Source: Salinisphaeraceae bacterium UBA4764 (GTDB taxonomy: Bacteria; Pseudomonadota; Gammaproteobacteria; Nevskiales; Salinisphaeraceae). From it: a DNA stretch of 56,541 nucleotides. Below, piece after piece: positions 43,188 to 51,030 of this stretch. The DNA is taken from positions 88,754 to 145,294 of the forward strand of contig DHHU01000072.1 in assembly GCA_002403445.1 (NCBI GenBank), given 5' to 3'. The notes beneath the pieces are model-generated. The model saw nothing but the letters and a program-made list of their open reading frames with translations, made no database searches and was not told the origin of the DNA. Numbering within the stretch: position 1 is the first letter of the stretch; each line of letters starts with the position of its first letter. The translations under genes and the position numbers were made by a program.

Positions 43188-43943
43188 TCAAACGGGGCGG
43201 GCTGTGCTAATGGCGTGGCGCATGGCCCGAACGGCTTCGAACATGCCGTTTTCGATCGCGTCGGCGATGATGGAGTGGCCAATGTTGAGTTCCACGATGG
43301 GCTCAATTCGAGCAATCGGCGCGACGTTGGAGCGATTCAATCCGTGGCCACCGTGAACTTCCAAGCCTAGCTTCGCGGCGCGTGCGGCTGCCTCGGCCAC
43401 ACGCTTGAGCTCTTTGTCCTGCGCACACTCGTCTGGCGCATCAGCGTAAGCGCCGGTATGAAGCTCGATGGCCGCGGCCCCCGATTGGCATGCTGCCTCC
43501 ACTTGAGTAAAACTCGGATCGATGAACAGTGCCACGTGGATACCCGCCGTACGTAACGCCGTGACGGCCTCCCGGATAACGACGGGCTGTGCGGCAACGT
43601 CCAGCCCACCTTCGGTCGTCAGTTCCTGGCGTTTTTCCGGTACCAGACAGGCATCACGCGGCCTTAGCCGCGTGGCAATGTCCAGCATCTGCTGGGTGGC
43701 AGCCAATTCCATATTGACGGGTACATCACCGGCGTTGATTAATGTTTCGACGTCGGCGTCCTGAATATGCCGCCGGTCTTCGCGCAAGTGAACGGTTATA
43801 CTGGCCGCGCCGGCGGCAAGGGCATCCCGGGCGGCGCGCTCGACGCTCGGATAGCGCGCCAGACGAACCTGCCTGAGGGTGGCGACATGATCGACATTGA
43901 CACCTAACCTCACGGCATCCTTTGCTTGGTGTTTACTCTGCAT
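43188..43943 (-). CDS. pdxJ: Pyridoxine 5'-phosphate synthase
   Basis: Condenses 1-deoxyxylulose 5-phosphate with 3-amino-2-oxopropyl phosphate to form PNP, the last ring-forming step of vitamin B6 synthesis. The TIM-barrel of 251 residues has RLGVNVDHVATLRQVR at the start, ITVHLREDRRHIQDADV, NMELAAT, CLVPEKRQELTTEGGLDV, SLFIDP-like VALFIDPSF, IELHTGAYADA and HGGHGLNRSNVAPIARI...LNIGHSIIADA, all conserved. It starts 2 bases after recO, the usual recO-pdxJ pairing of gammaproteobacteria. Confidence 0.96.
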   Translation of the reverse strand: MQSKHQAKDAVRLGVNVDHVATLRQVRLARYPSVERAARDALAAGAASITVHLREDRRHIQDADVETLINAGDVPVNMELAATQQMLDIATRLRPRDACLVPEKRQELTTEGGLDVAAQPVVIREAVTALRTAGIHVALFIDPSFTQVEAACQSGAAAIELHTGAYADAPDECAQDKELKRVAEAAARAAKLGLEVHGGHGLNRSNVAPIARIEPIVELNIGHSIIADAIENGMFEAVRAMRHAISTARPV

Positions 43944-43945
43944 AA

Positions 43946-44701
43946 TCAGACCTTTTGGGAAGATTCGTCTGCCGATGGCCGAGGTTTGGTTGTGCGCTGG
44001 CCGAGGCGCCTCATGGCACGCAATGTGACCACAGATTTCAATTCACGATCGCCGAGAAGCGGTGCCAGTGCCTGGCGGAGCAGATCGCGCGCAGCGCGTG
44101 CATCTTCGGCTTGGGCAAACCGTCCCCGGCAGAGCCCGAGCAGCACGCGGCCATCGACGGTACCCGGTGCGTCGGCGTTAGTAGTCTCGAACCCGACGTT
44201 AGCAACAAGTTTGTAGCGCTGACCGGCAATCACGGGCCTACCAGTATCTGCAGCGGTTTGAAAATCCAATCCGTAGCCCAGTGCAGCCAGCAGATCGCGC
44301 TCGAAAAACCGAAGTGCCACAACAGCCGGGGCACCCGCGTTCAGCACGTCCAGCAAACCGGCTAAACTGTGAAACAACATCGGATTGGGATCGCCGCGCG
44401 CGCACAGCCGCAATGTTAATTCAGCTGCGTACCAGCCCGCCATCAGTCGATTATCAGTGAGTCGGCGATAGACGTCTGGCTGGACATCAATCAAGGTCTG
44501 CATTTCGCCTCGGCCCTGCCACGACAGCGATACGCGTCCTAGGGGTTCTAGAAGCCCCGACCAACGGCTTTTCGGCCGCCGAGCGCCCTTGGCGACCAGC
44601 GCCACACGGCCGTAGTCACGCGCCAGCACTTCCACGATCAGGCTGGTTTCACGCCAGGGGCGACGATGCAAAACAATACATTCGGCAAGATCAACCCGCA
44701 C
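43946..44701 (-). CDS. recO: DNA repair protein RecO
   Basis: Helps load RecA at SSB-coated gaps (RecFOR pathway). The 251 residues have the N-terminal OB-fold (ECIVLHRRPWRETSLIVEVLARDYGRVALVAKGARRPKSRW) and the helical C-terminal domain (FFERDLLAALGYGLDF). The C-terminal zinc-finger cysteines found in some RecO proteins are not evident, as in the E. coli type. The GTG start at 44701 has AAGGA six bases upstream. The genes that usually precede recO in this class (rnc-era) are missing here. Confidence 0.93.
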   Translation of the reverse strand: MRVDLAECIVLHRRPWRETSLIVEVLARDYGRVALVAKGARRPKSRWSGLLEPLGRVSLSWQGRGEMQTLIDVQPDVYRRLTDNRLMAGWYAAELTLRLCARGDPNPMLFHSLAGLLDVLNAGAPAVVALRFFERDLLAALGYGLDFQTAADTGRPVIAGQRYKLVANVGFETTNADAPGTVDGRVLLGLCRGRFAQAEDARAARDLLRQALAPLLGDRELKSVVTLRAMRRLGQRTTKPRPSADESSQKV

Positions 44702-45487
44702 GTCGAGTCCTTCTCATCGGCCGCAGCGCTCGAATTTCAAATGGATGCCATAACGGTTTTGCCAGTCATCCCGCTTATCGGGGTTTCCTCACAGGTGTAG
44801 CGTACAAAATCAAACGTGGATGCGGGCGGGACATGGGCAACGAGCCGATGCTTAATTCCATGGCCGAGAGATAGATAGAACTTAATACTGGAGACTGTCT
44901 CGATGGCTTCGATTGATACGCGTCAGCAAGATAATCGCTCGCCATCAAGACCCCGTTGTGCCACACGGGAAGTGAGTTATTGGCAGTGCCTGTCGACATC
45001 ACGGATCATCTAGCGTAAGAAAAATTCTCACGACAAACCGGCGCTGTACACCGGACCCCAGCGGCCACAACCCAGACCAGCCAAACCAGGGCATCATATG
45101 GCCAGTATCGAATTCTAGGAATATTACCACTCGACATGATTCATACGAATGCGCAGAGCGATGATTCTGCTTTAGTCAACGATTAGCGCACTGGGCAGCG
45201 CGCCAAAGATCGCGCATGGTCTGGATGGGCTCCAAATAGCTCCGACCAATAGCCGCTCATGATGATTCATTTAGGGGAAATTAGGGCAATTCCGCTGTTG
45301 GAAAAGCCTCATACGCCGCAAGGCCGCGCCGAAAACGTGAACTTCCGTTTAAACTCAATTTGCCTAATGGTGGCTTATACGGCGCCCTCCAAAGGACCGC
45401 ATCATTCAAACGAATGCCACTTGCAAACCACGCGCCCTGCCCTACATAATCCAGTCAACCTAAAAGCAACCATCGGTACAAATCGCC
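44702..45487. other. Gap of about 790 bases without a recognisable gene
   Basis: I see no coding frame with convincing composition, no tRNA or rRNA, and no hairpin with T-run. A 75-codon minus-strand frame (44775-45002) does not look like any family I know. Part of the gap should contain the promoters for the divergent recO and Bax-inhibitor genes, but it is unusually long for this window and may include decayed coding sequence. Confidence 0.4.
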
Positions 45488-46159
45488 ATGGCAACGAATT
45501 ACAACGTTTCGGCAAGCAACGCCCAAACGGCACTGGCCACCAACAACGTCCTGCGCAATACCTACCTCCTGCTGTCCATGACGCTGCTATTCTCGGCGGC
45601 GACAGCCGGCGCCTCGATGGCGCTGGATCTACCCTACCCGGGATTAATCATAACTATGGTGGGGTATTTTGGCCTGCTTTTTGCCACCGAAAAAACAGCC
45701 GACAGCGCTTGGGGTCTGCTGTTTGTCTTCCTGCTAACCGGGTTCATGGGCTATACGCTGGGCCCGATTATCGATATTTATCTCAAGACTTTCAGCAACG
45801 GGGGCCAGATTGTAATGCTGGCACTCGGTGGTACCGGCGCCATATTCGTAGGTATGTCAGGATACGCGCTTGCCTCGGGGCAGCGTTTCAATCAGTGGAC
45901 CGGTACGTTGTTTGTCGGCATTCTCGTAGCATTCGTCATGAGCCTGATGGCTGTTATATTCAATATTCCGGCGCTTGAGATGGTGGTCTCGTTCCTGTTC
46001 GTGCTGTTGATGTCCGGGCTGATTGTCTGGCAAACCGGTGAGATTGTGCACGGCGGCGAAACCAACTATATCCGGGCGACAGTGACGTTGTTTGTTGCTG
46101 CATTCAACTTGTTCCAGAGTCTGCTGATGCTGCTCGGACTTGGGATGGGCGACAACTAA
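45488..46159 (+). CDS. Bax inhibitor-1/YccA family membrane protein
   Basis: A 223-residue inner-membrane protein with seven predicted helices (from NVLRNTYLLLSMTLLFSAATAGASMAL to ATVTLFVAAFNLFQSLLMLLGLGMGDN). The family signature at the end, YIRATVTLFVAAFNLFQSLL, and YLKTFSNGG are clear. E. coli YccA modulates the membrane protease FtsH; calcium leakage is proposed for others. It is a single gene with its own terminator, starting with ATG after ATCGCC. Confidence 0.9.
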   Translation: MATNYNVSASNAQTALATNNVLRNTYLLLSMTLLFSAATAGASMALDLPYPGLIITMVGYFGLLFATEKTADSAWGLLFVFLLTGFMGYTLGPIIDIYLKTFSNGGQIVMLALGGTGAIFVGMSGYALASGQRFNQWTGTLFVGILVAFVMSLMAVIFNIPALEMVVSFLFVLLMSGLIVWQTGEIVHGGETNYIRATVTLFVAAFNLFQSLLMLLGLGMGDN

Positions 46160-46175
46160 AAACAGAGAATCGAAG

Positions 46176-46194
46176 GACATCGGTCCTCGATGTC
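46176..46194 (+). repeat. Hairpin in the Bax-inhibitor gene's 3' region
   Basis: GACATCG-GTCCT-CGATGTC, a perfect 7-base-pair stem with a 5-base loop and no T-run, just before the stronger terminator. It may protect the mRNA end. Confidence 0.45.
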
Positions 46195-46203
46195 TGTATG
46201 CAG

Positions 46204-46229
46204 GCGCCGACTCGTTAGTCGGCGCTTTT
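46204..46229 (+). terminator. Terminator overlapping the end of cysG
   Basis: GCGCCGACT-CGTT-AGTCGGCGC followed by TTTTG: a 9-base-pair stem that ends transcription of the plus-strand Bax-inhibitor gene. The right arm is also the coding sequence for the last residues of cysG on the other strand (stop at 46215-46217). Confidence 0.85.
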
Positions 46230-47651
46230 GTCCCAGTTTGGCTTGAACCAGCCGTGTGTTTTTTGCAGCCGGACCACTTCCCCCACGATTGCCAGCCCCG
46301 CGCCGTCGACTGACGACGGCAAATTCTCGGGGTCACTCCAATCGCCGAGGGTTGCGACATGCACCGTTTGACGTTCGGTGGTCGCGTCGATTACCAAAGC
46401 CACCGGCCAATCGCCCGGTAGACCGTTGTCAATGAGCGATCGACAGATTGTCGTCAAATTGCGCTTGGGCATAAAAAAAACGACTGTCTGTCCGGGCTTG
46501 GCGAGCGTCTGCCAGGACAGAGCCAGGGGCCCACTCTGGCGGTGACCGGTGGTGAAGATGACCGATTGCGCATAGTCGCGGTGGGTCAGTGGTATACCCG
46601 CGTACGCAGCACTGCCGCTGGCGGCGGTAATGCCCGGTACAACTTCAAACCCGACACCTGCTGCAGCCAGCTCGGCGATCTCTTCACCGCCGCGCCCAAA
46701 AATAAACGGGTCGCCACCTTTTAAACGCACCACGCGCTCGCCTCCCAACGCGCGCTTCGCCATAAGGGCGTTCAAATCACCCTGCTCCATGGTGTGGCGT
46801 TCAGCGCGCTTTCCCACGTGCCGATATTCAGCATCGGGCGCGGCCAGTGCGACGATCGCCGCCGGCACCAGACTGTCATAGAGCACCAGGTCTGCCCGCT
46901 GCATGACGCGCAACGCTCGGAATGTCAGCAGATCGGGATTGCCGGGGCCACAGCCGACTAGAAATACCGCGCCGGTTCCATGCACTTCGCCGCTATATTC
47001 GGCACGTTCGACCTGCTTGGCCAAGAGTCTGCGTGCGGTCTGTATGCGGCCGGCAAAGACATGCTGGGCGATCTCGCCTTCGAAGACTTCAGTCCAAAAC
47101 CTCGTTCGCAGGCCCGATGGGAGTCGCTCAACCAAACGACGTCGTACCGACACGGCCAAACGCGCCAGTTCGCCGTAGGACGTTGGGATGAATGCGTCCA
47201 GGCGGGCACGCAAACGTCGGGACAGTGTCGGTGCCTGTGCATCACTGGAAACGGCGACCTGGATGGGATCTCGCTCGACAACAGCAGGCAGGATCACGTC
47301 GGCACCCAGAGGGGGTTCGGTCGACGTGTCGTCGGTGCTTGCCACGAATGAACCGGCAGCGCGTGCGGCTGCGACCGCCCGTTGGTTCACCAACGGGTCG
47401 TTGGTAGCGACAACCGTCAACCGAAAACCTGCTACATCGTCACTTTGAAATAGACGTGGCCTCCACGACAGCTCACCGCGCTCGGCCAGGTCGGCAAGCT
47501 TGTCACAGAGTCGAGGTGAAACGACCACAACTGATGCGCCCGATCGCCGCAGCCGGGTGATGCGTCGCGCTGCCAACCGCCCGCCACCGACCACCAGCAC
47601 CGGCTCGTGTTGCAAGCGTAAAAACAGCGGATAACTGGGAGACTCGGTCAT
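46215..47651 (-). CDS. cysG: Siroheme synthase CysG (trifunctional)
   Basis: Makes siroheme from uroporphyrinogen III for sulfite and nitrite reductases. The 478 residues hold two fused enzymes. The N-terminal dehydrogenase/ferrochelatase (about 1-205) has VVGGGRLAARRITRLRRSGASVVVVSPRLC. The C-terminal SAM uroporphyrinogen methyltransferase (about 220-470) has VFLVGCGPGNPDLLTFRALRVMQRADLVLYDSLV, RLKGGDPFIFGRGGEE and PGITAASGSAAYAGIPLTHRDYAQSV. ATG start. The gene lies 53 bases after the TauE/SafE permease gene on the same strand, a plausible sulfur operon. Confidence 0.95.
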   Translation of the reverse strand: MTESPSYPLFLRLQHEPVLVVGGGRLAARRITRLRRSGASVVVVSPRLCDKLADLAERGELSWRPRLFQSDDVAGFRLTVVATNDPLVNQRAVAAARAAGSFVASTDDTSTEPPLGADVILPAVVERDPIQVAVSSDAQAPTLSRRLRARLDAFIPTSYGELARLAVSVRRRLVERLPSGLRTRFWTEVFEGEIAQHVFAGRIQTARRLLAKQVERAEYSGEVHGTGAVFLVGCGPGNPDLLTFRALRVMQRADLVLYDSLVPAAIVALAAPDAEYRHVGKRAERHTMEQGDLNALMAKRALGGERVVRLKGGDPFIFGRGGEEIAELAAAGVGFEVVPGITAASGSAAYAGIPLTHRDYAQSVIFTTGHRQSGPLALSWQTLAKPGQTVVFFMPKRNLTTICRSLIDNGLPGDWPVALVIDATTERQTVHVATLGDWSDPENLPSSVDGAGLAIVGEVVRLQKTHGWFKPNWDKSAD

Positions 47652-47704
47652 GCAACGGGCCGAAATTCTGGCGTGTTACACAAAAATAGTTGCTGTGGCC
47701 AAGA

Positions 47705-48520
47705 TTAGCCGACGACACCATATGCCGAAAGCGTATGCCAGAGAATACCGGTGCCGGCAGCCAATAGCAGGCTAGTCACAAGAGCACGCAACAATACATC
47801 TCGCACCCGCAAGGCCAGCTGAGTCCCCAAATAGATCCCGGGCAGGGAGCCTGCGATCAGTAACAGTAATGTCCCGGGCTGTGCGCTGCCGAGTTCCAGA
47901 TGCCCAAGCCCGGCAATCAACGTTAGCGGCACGGCATGGCTAATGTCAGTGCCCACTACACGAAACATCGACAGCCTAGGATAGAGCACGAGCAATAACG
48001 TTGTGCCAAGCACCCCGGCGCCAACTGACGACAGTGTAACAAGCGCGCCCAGCGCAAGCCCGGCAAAGACAGTGATAACTGCTCGTGTGGTGGCGGTGAC
48101 CGGTGCGGATACAACAGCGTCAGCGCCCACCGCTCGATTGCCCATCAACCGCGCCCTAAAAAGGGACAACAGGGCGGTGGTAAAAATTGCCGCGCAGAGC
48201 GTAATGGTCATCAGATGCTCCACCCACGCCGTGATGCCGTGATACTGAAGCCAAGCCACGGTCATGAGTGCGGCAGGCACGCTACCGGACGCCATCCAAG
48301 CGACCGTGCGCCAGTCCACACTCCCCGCACGGCCGTGTAGATATACCCCGAAACTCTTGGTACAAGCGGCGTAAAGCAGATCGGTGCCAACTGCTGTCGA
48401 AGGCGAAAATCCGAATCCGAGTATCAATAGCGGCGTCATGAGTGATCCGCCACCCACCCCGGTCATGCCGATTGCTATACCTACGCCAAGACCGGCCAAA
48501 ACGAATTCGAGAATGCTCAT
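47705..48520 (-). CDS. TauE/SafE family permease
   Basis: A 271-residue inner-membrane protein with about eight helices. It has the family's repeated motif: GVGIGIAIGMTGVGGGSLMTPLLIL in the first half and GLALGALVTLSSVGAGVLGTTLLLVLYP in the second. The family exports sulfite, sulfoacetate or other small organic sulfur anions, or takes up sulfate. Its position between cysB and cysG, upstream of cysG on the same strand, points to sulfur metabolism. The direction and substrate are not readable from sequence. Confidence 0.9.
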   Translation of the reverse strand: MSILEFVLAGLGVGIAIGMTGVGGGSLMTPLLILGFGFSPSTAVGTDLLYAACTKSFGVYLHGRAGSVDWRTVAWMASGSVPAALMTVAWLQYHGITAWVEHLMTITLCAAIFTTALLSLFRARLMGNRAVGADAVVSAPVTATTRAVITVFAGLALGALVTLSSVGAGVLGTTLLLVLYPRLSMFRVVGTDISHAVPLTLIAGLGHLELGSAQPGTLLLLIAGSLPGIYLGTQLALRVRDVLLRALVTSLLLAAGTGILWHTLSAYGVVG

Positions 48521-48604
48521 CTACGCGTCATCCGGTCAGCGTTGGGCGCCGACTTACGACGCGAAAACAAAAAGATTAGCAGTTAACACATAATTCAAAA
48601 AATG

Positions 48605-48618
48605 CTATACATGCATAG
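48605..48618. promoter_or_regulatory. Near-palindrome in the cysB upstream region
   Basis: CTATACATGCATAG, a 14-base imperfect palindrome (12 of 14 positions symmetric) in the AT-rich divergent region, 27 bases before the cysB GTG. It could be an autoregulatory site for the LysR-type protein, but it does not clearly match a CysB site I know. Confidence 0.3.
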
Positions 48619-48645
48619 ATTAAGAACAATCTGATATATAAAGTC

Positions 48646-49626
48646 GTGAAACTACGTCAATTGCTCTATATTCAGACCGTTGCCGAACAAAATCTGAATA
48701 TCACGGCCGCGGCCAGGGAGCTCGATACGTCCCAGCCGGGTGTTTCAAAGCAGATCCGGCTGCTCGAGGCAGAGCTAGGGCTGCGCATTTTTGAGCGTAA
48801 CGGCAAACATCTTGATCGCATCACGCCGGCTGGCGAACGTATTCTTGAACTCAGCCGGCGCATCCTGACCGAAGTTGACAATCTCGGGCGCACTGCCGCT
48901 GAGTTTGCCGACGCGGACGCCGGCAATTTGACGATTGCCACAACCCATACCCAGGCGCGCTATGCCCTTCCAGACACGATCTCGGCGTTTCGACGTCAAT
49001 ATTCGCGGGTGTCACTGCATATTGATCAGGGCGCGCCAGCCCAGATTGCTTCCTGGGCGGCTTCCGGCAAGGCCGACTTTGCCATTGCCACGGAGGCACT
49101 GGAAAATTTCGATGACCTCATTCTGTTGCCCTGTTACAGGTGGAATCGCGCCGTGCTGGTGCGACAGGATCACCCTTTGGCCAGCCTCAGCGAACTCTCG
49201 CTATCTGATATCGCGAACTATCCGATCATCACGTATACCTTTGGGTTCACCGGACGCTCCCAGCTTGACCGCGCATTCGAAGCTGCCGGACAGACTCCCG
49301 ACGTCGTATTGACCGCTGTCGACGCCGACGTCATCAAAACCTATGTACGTCAGGGGCTGGGCATTGGTGTAGTCGCGAGCATGGCCTACGAACCCGCTAT
49401 CGATAACGATCTGGTTCGGCTGGATGCGGCCCACTTGTTCGCCCCCAGCACCACCTGTATCGCCTTTCGTCATAACCTGTTTCTTACAGGGTTCATGCGC
49501 GCGTTCATCCAGATGTTCGCGTCGCAAATTGATGATTCGGGGCTCGACCGCGCTCAGGCGAGTTTCCCGGGCCCACGCTATCAAACCATTGTGAACGAGT
49601 TGAACGCCAACCTGCCAACACGCTAG
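48646..49626 (+). CDS. cysB: CysB-like LysR-type sulfur regulator
   Basis: A LysR-family transcription factor of 326 residues. The N-terminal HTH reads LRQLLYIQTVAEQNLNITAAARELDTSQPGVSKQIRLLEAELGLRIFERNGKHLDRITPAGE, closely matching CysB (TSQPG.SKQ, GKHL..VTPAG). The inducer domain starts with LTIATTHTQARYALP, the sulfate/N-acetylserine pocket segment of CysB. In relatives it activates sulfate assimilation when sulfide is low and O- or N-acetylserine is present. GTG start. It is divergent from TauE/SafE-cysG, which it probably controls. Confidence 0.92.
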   Translation: MKLRQLLYIQTVAEQNLNITAAARELDTSQPGVSKQIRLLEAELGLRIFERNGKHLDRITPAGERILELSRRILTEVDNLGRTAAEFADADAGNLTIATTHTQARYALPDTISAFRRQYSRVSLHIDQGAPAQIASWAASGKADFAIATEALENFDDLILLPCYRWNRAVLVRQDHPLASLSELSLSDIANYPIITYTFGFTGRSQLDRAFEAAGQTPDVVLTAVDADVIKTYVRQGLGIGVVASMAYEPAIDNDLVRLDAAHLFAPSTTCIAFRHNLFLTGFMRAFIQMFASQIDDSGLDRAQASFPGPRYQTIVNELNANLPTR

Positions 49627-49628
49627 CG

Positions 49629-50918
49629 CTAGCCGGTGTCAAACTGGGGCTCAATGCGGGTCTTGCCTCCCATGTAATCTACAAGTGCATCAGGCACGGT
49701 CACGCTGCCGTCGGCGTGCTGATAATTTTCGAGAATGGCGACCAAGGTGCGGCCGAGCGCCAGCGCCGAACCATTTAGAGTATGCACCAGACGTGGTTTG
49801 CCGGTTTCCGGGTCGCGGTATCGAGCGCCCATGCGTCGCGCTTGAAACGCCTCACAGTTGCTGCACGATGAGACTTCGCGATACAGCTTCTGACTCGGCA
49901 GCCAGACTTCGAGATCATCGGTGCGCGCAGCGGCAAACCCCATGTCGCGGGAACACAGTGTCATCACACGATACGCCAACCCCAATGCCTGCAGGATCGA
50001 CTCGGCATCAGCGCGCAGTGTCTTGAAGGCCGCATCCGAATCTTCGGGGCTTGTTACCCACACCAGTTCAACTTTCTCGAACTGGTGCTGACGGATCATG
50101 CCACGCACATCGCGGCCAGCCGAACCAGCTTCGGCTCGGAAGCATGGTGTATGGGCCACATATTTTAACGGCAGCTGCTCAGCCGGGATGATTGTGTCGG
50201 CCACCAAATTGGCGACCGGCACTTCCGCCGTTGGAATCAGATAGTAGTTCGACGGCTCGGTTAACCGAAACAAATCGGCTGCGAACTTGGGCAGTTGGCC
50301 GGTGCCGAATAGTGAGGCCGAATTAGCAATAAATGGAACATTGACTTCGCGATAATTGGTTTCCAGATGCCGATCGAGCATAAAATTTCCCAGCGCTCGG
50401 TGCAGACGCGCGACATCGCCGCTGAGTACCGAAAATCGCGCGCCGACAATTCCGGCAGCGGTCTCGCTGTCAATCCCATCAACAATTCGACCCACATCGA
50501 CGTGGTCGCGCGGTTCGAAGTCGAACTCGGGCACCTCCCCCCAGCGATACTGTTCGACGTTGTCGTTTTCGTCCTCTCCCTCGGGCACCTCCGGTTGCGG
50601 CAGGTTGGGCAGACTGACGTGGAATGCGTCTTCTTTTTCCTGAATCTTCTCGAGCTCACGCTTGGCCTCGGCCAGCCGATCGCCCAGGCCCGCGACTTGA
50701 CGCTTTAGCGGCTCAATATCTTCACCCTCGGCTTTGGCGCGGCCAATTTCCTTTGATTTGCGATTACGCTCGGCCTGCAGCGACTCAACATCGTTTTGCA
50801 GTTCCTTGCGATACTCATCGAGACCGAGATATTCCTGGGCGTTGAAGAAATAACCGCGCGCGGCCAATGTGTCGGCCACGCGATCAGCGTCTTCGCGCAA
50901 TAGGCGTGGATCGAGCAT
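49629..50918 (-). CDS. serS: Seryl-tRNA synthetase
   Basis: A class II aminoacyl-tRNA synthetase of 429 residues. The N-terminal antiparallel coiled coil that grips the tRNA(Ser) variable arm is clear (about 30-100, KELQNDVESLQAERNRKSKEIGRAKAEG through RLAEAKRELEKIQEKE). The catalytic core has motif 2 (CFRAEAGSAGRDVRGMIRQHQFEKVELVWV) and motif 3 (HTLNGSALALGRTLVAILENYQ). ATG start. It converges on cysB with 2 bases between stops. Confidence 0.97.
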   Translation of the reverse strand: MLDPRLLREDADRVADTLAARGYFFNAQEYLGLDEYRKELQNDVESLQAERNRKSKEIGRAKAEGEDIEPLKRQVAGLGDRLAEAKRELEKIQEKEDAFHVSLPNLPQPEVPEGEDENDNVEQYRWGEVPEFDFEPRDHVDVGRIVDGIDSETAAGIVGARFSVLSGDVARLHRALGNFMLDRHLETNYREVNVPFIANSASLFGTGQLPKFAADLFRLTEPSNYYLIPTAEVPVANLVADTIIPAEQLPLKYVAHTPCFRAEAGSAGRDVRGMIRQHQFEKVELVWVTSPEDSDAAFKTLRADAESILQALGLAYRVMTLCSRDMGFAAARTDDLEVWLPSQKLYREVSSCSNCEAFQARRMGARYRDPETGKPRLVHTLNGSALALGRTLVAILENYQHADGSVTVPDALVDYMGGKTRIEPQFDTG

Positions 50919-51030
50919 AAGGGAATCCGAAAATCGATTAAGGTGGCATTATAGCCGTGGCATCGGCCAACGTGCAGTCGGCGCGATTTGATGTCCGATA
51001 AATCGACGCCTAGGTCTTTGTGAGGGATTG

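Noticed and set aside
44775..45002. A 75-codon minus-strand frame in the long gap upstream of recO.
   Set aside because: No ribosome site, no family resemblance and unremarkable composition; not enough to call a gene.
45259..45978. A 239-codon plus-strand frame overlapping the Bax-inhibitor gene.
   Set aside because: It runs in another frame through the membrane-protein gene, with His/Arg/Gly/Asn-rich nonsense composition; the YccA-type frame is clearly the real one.
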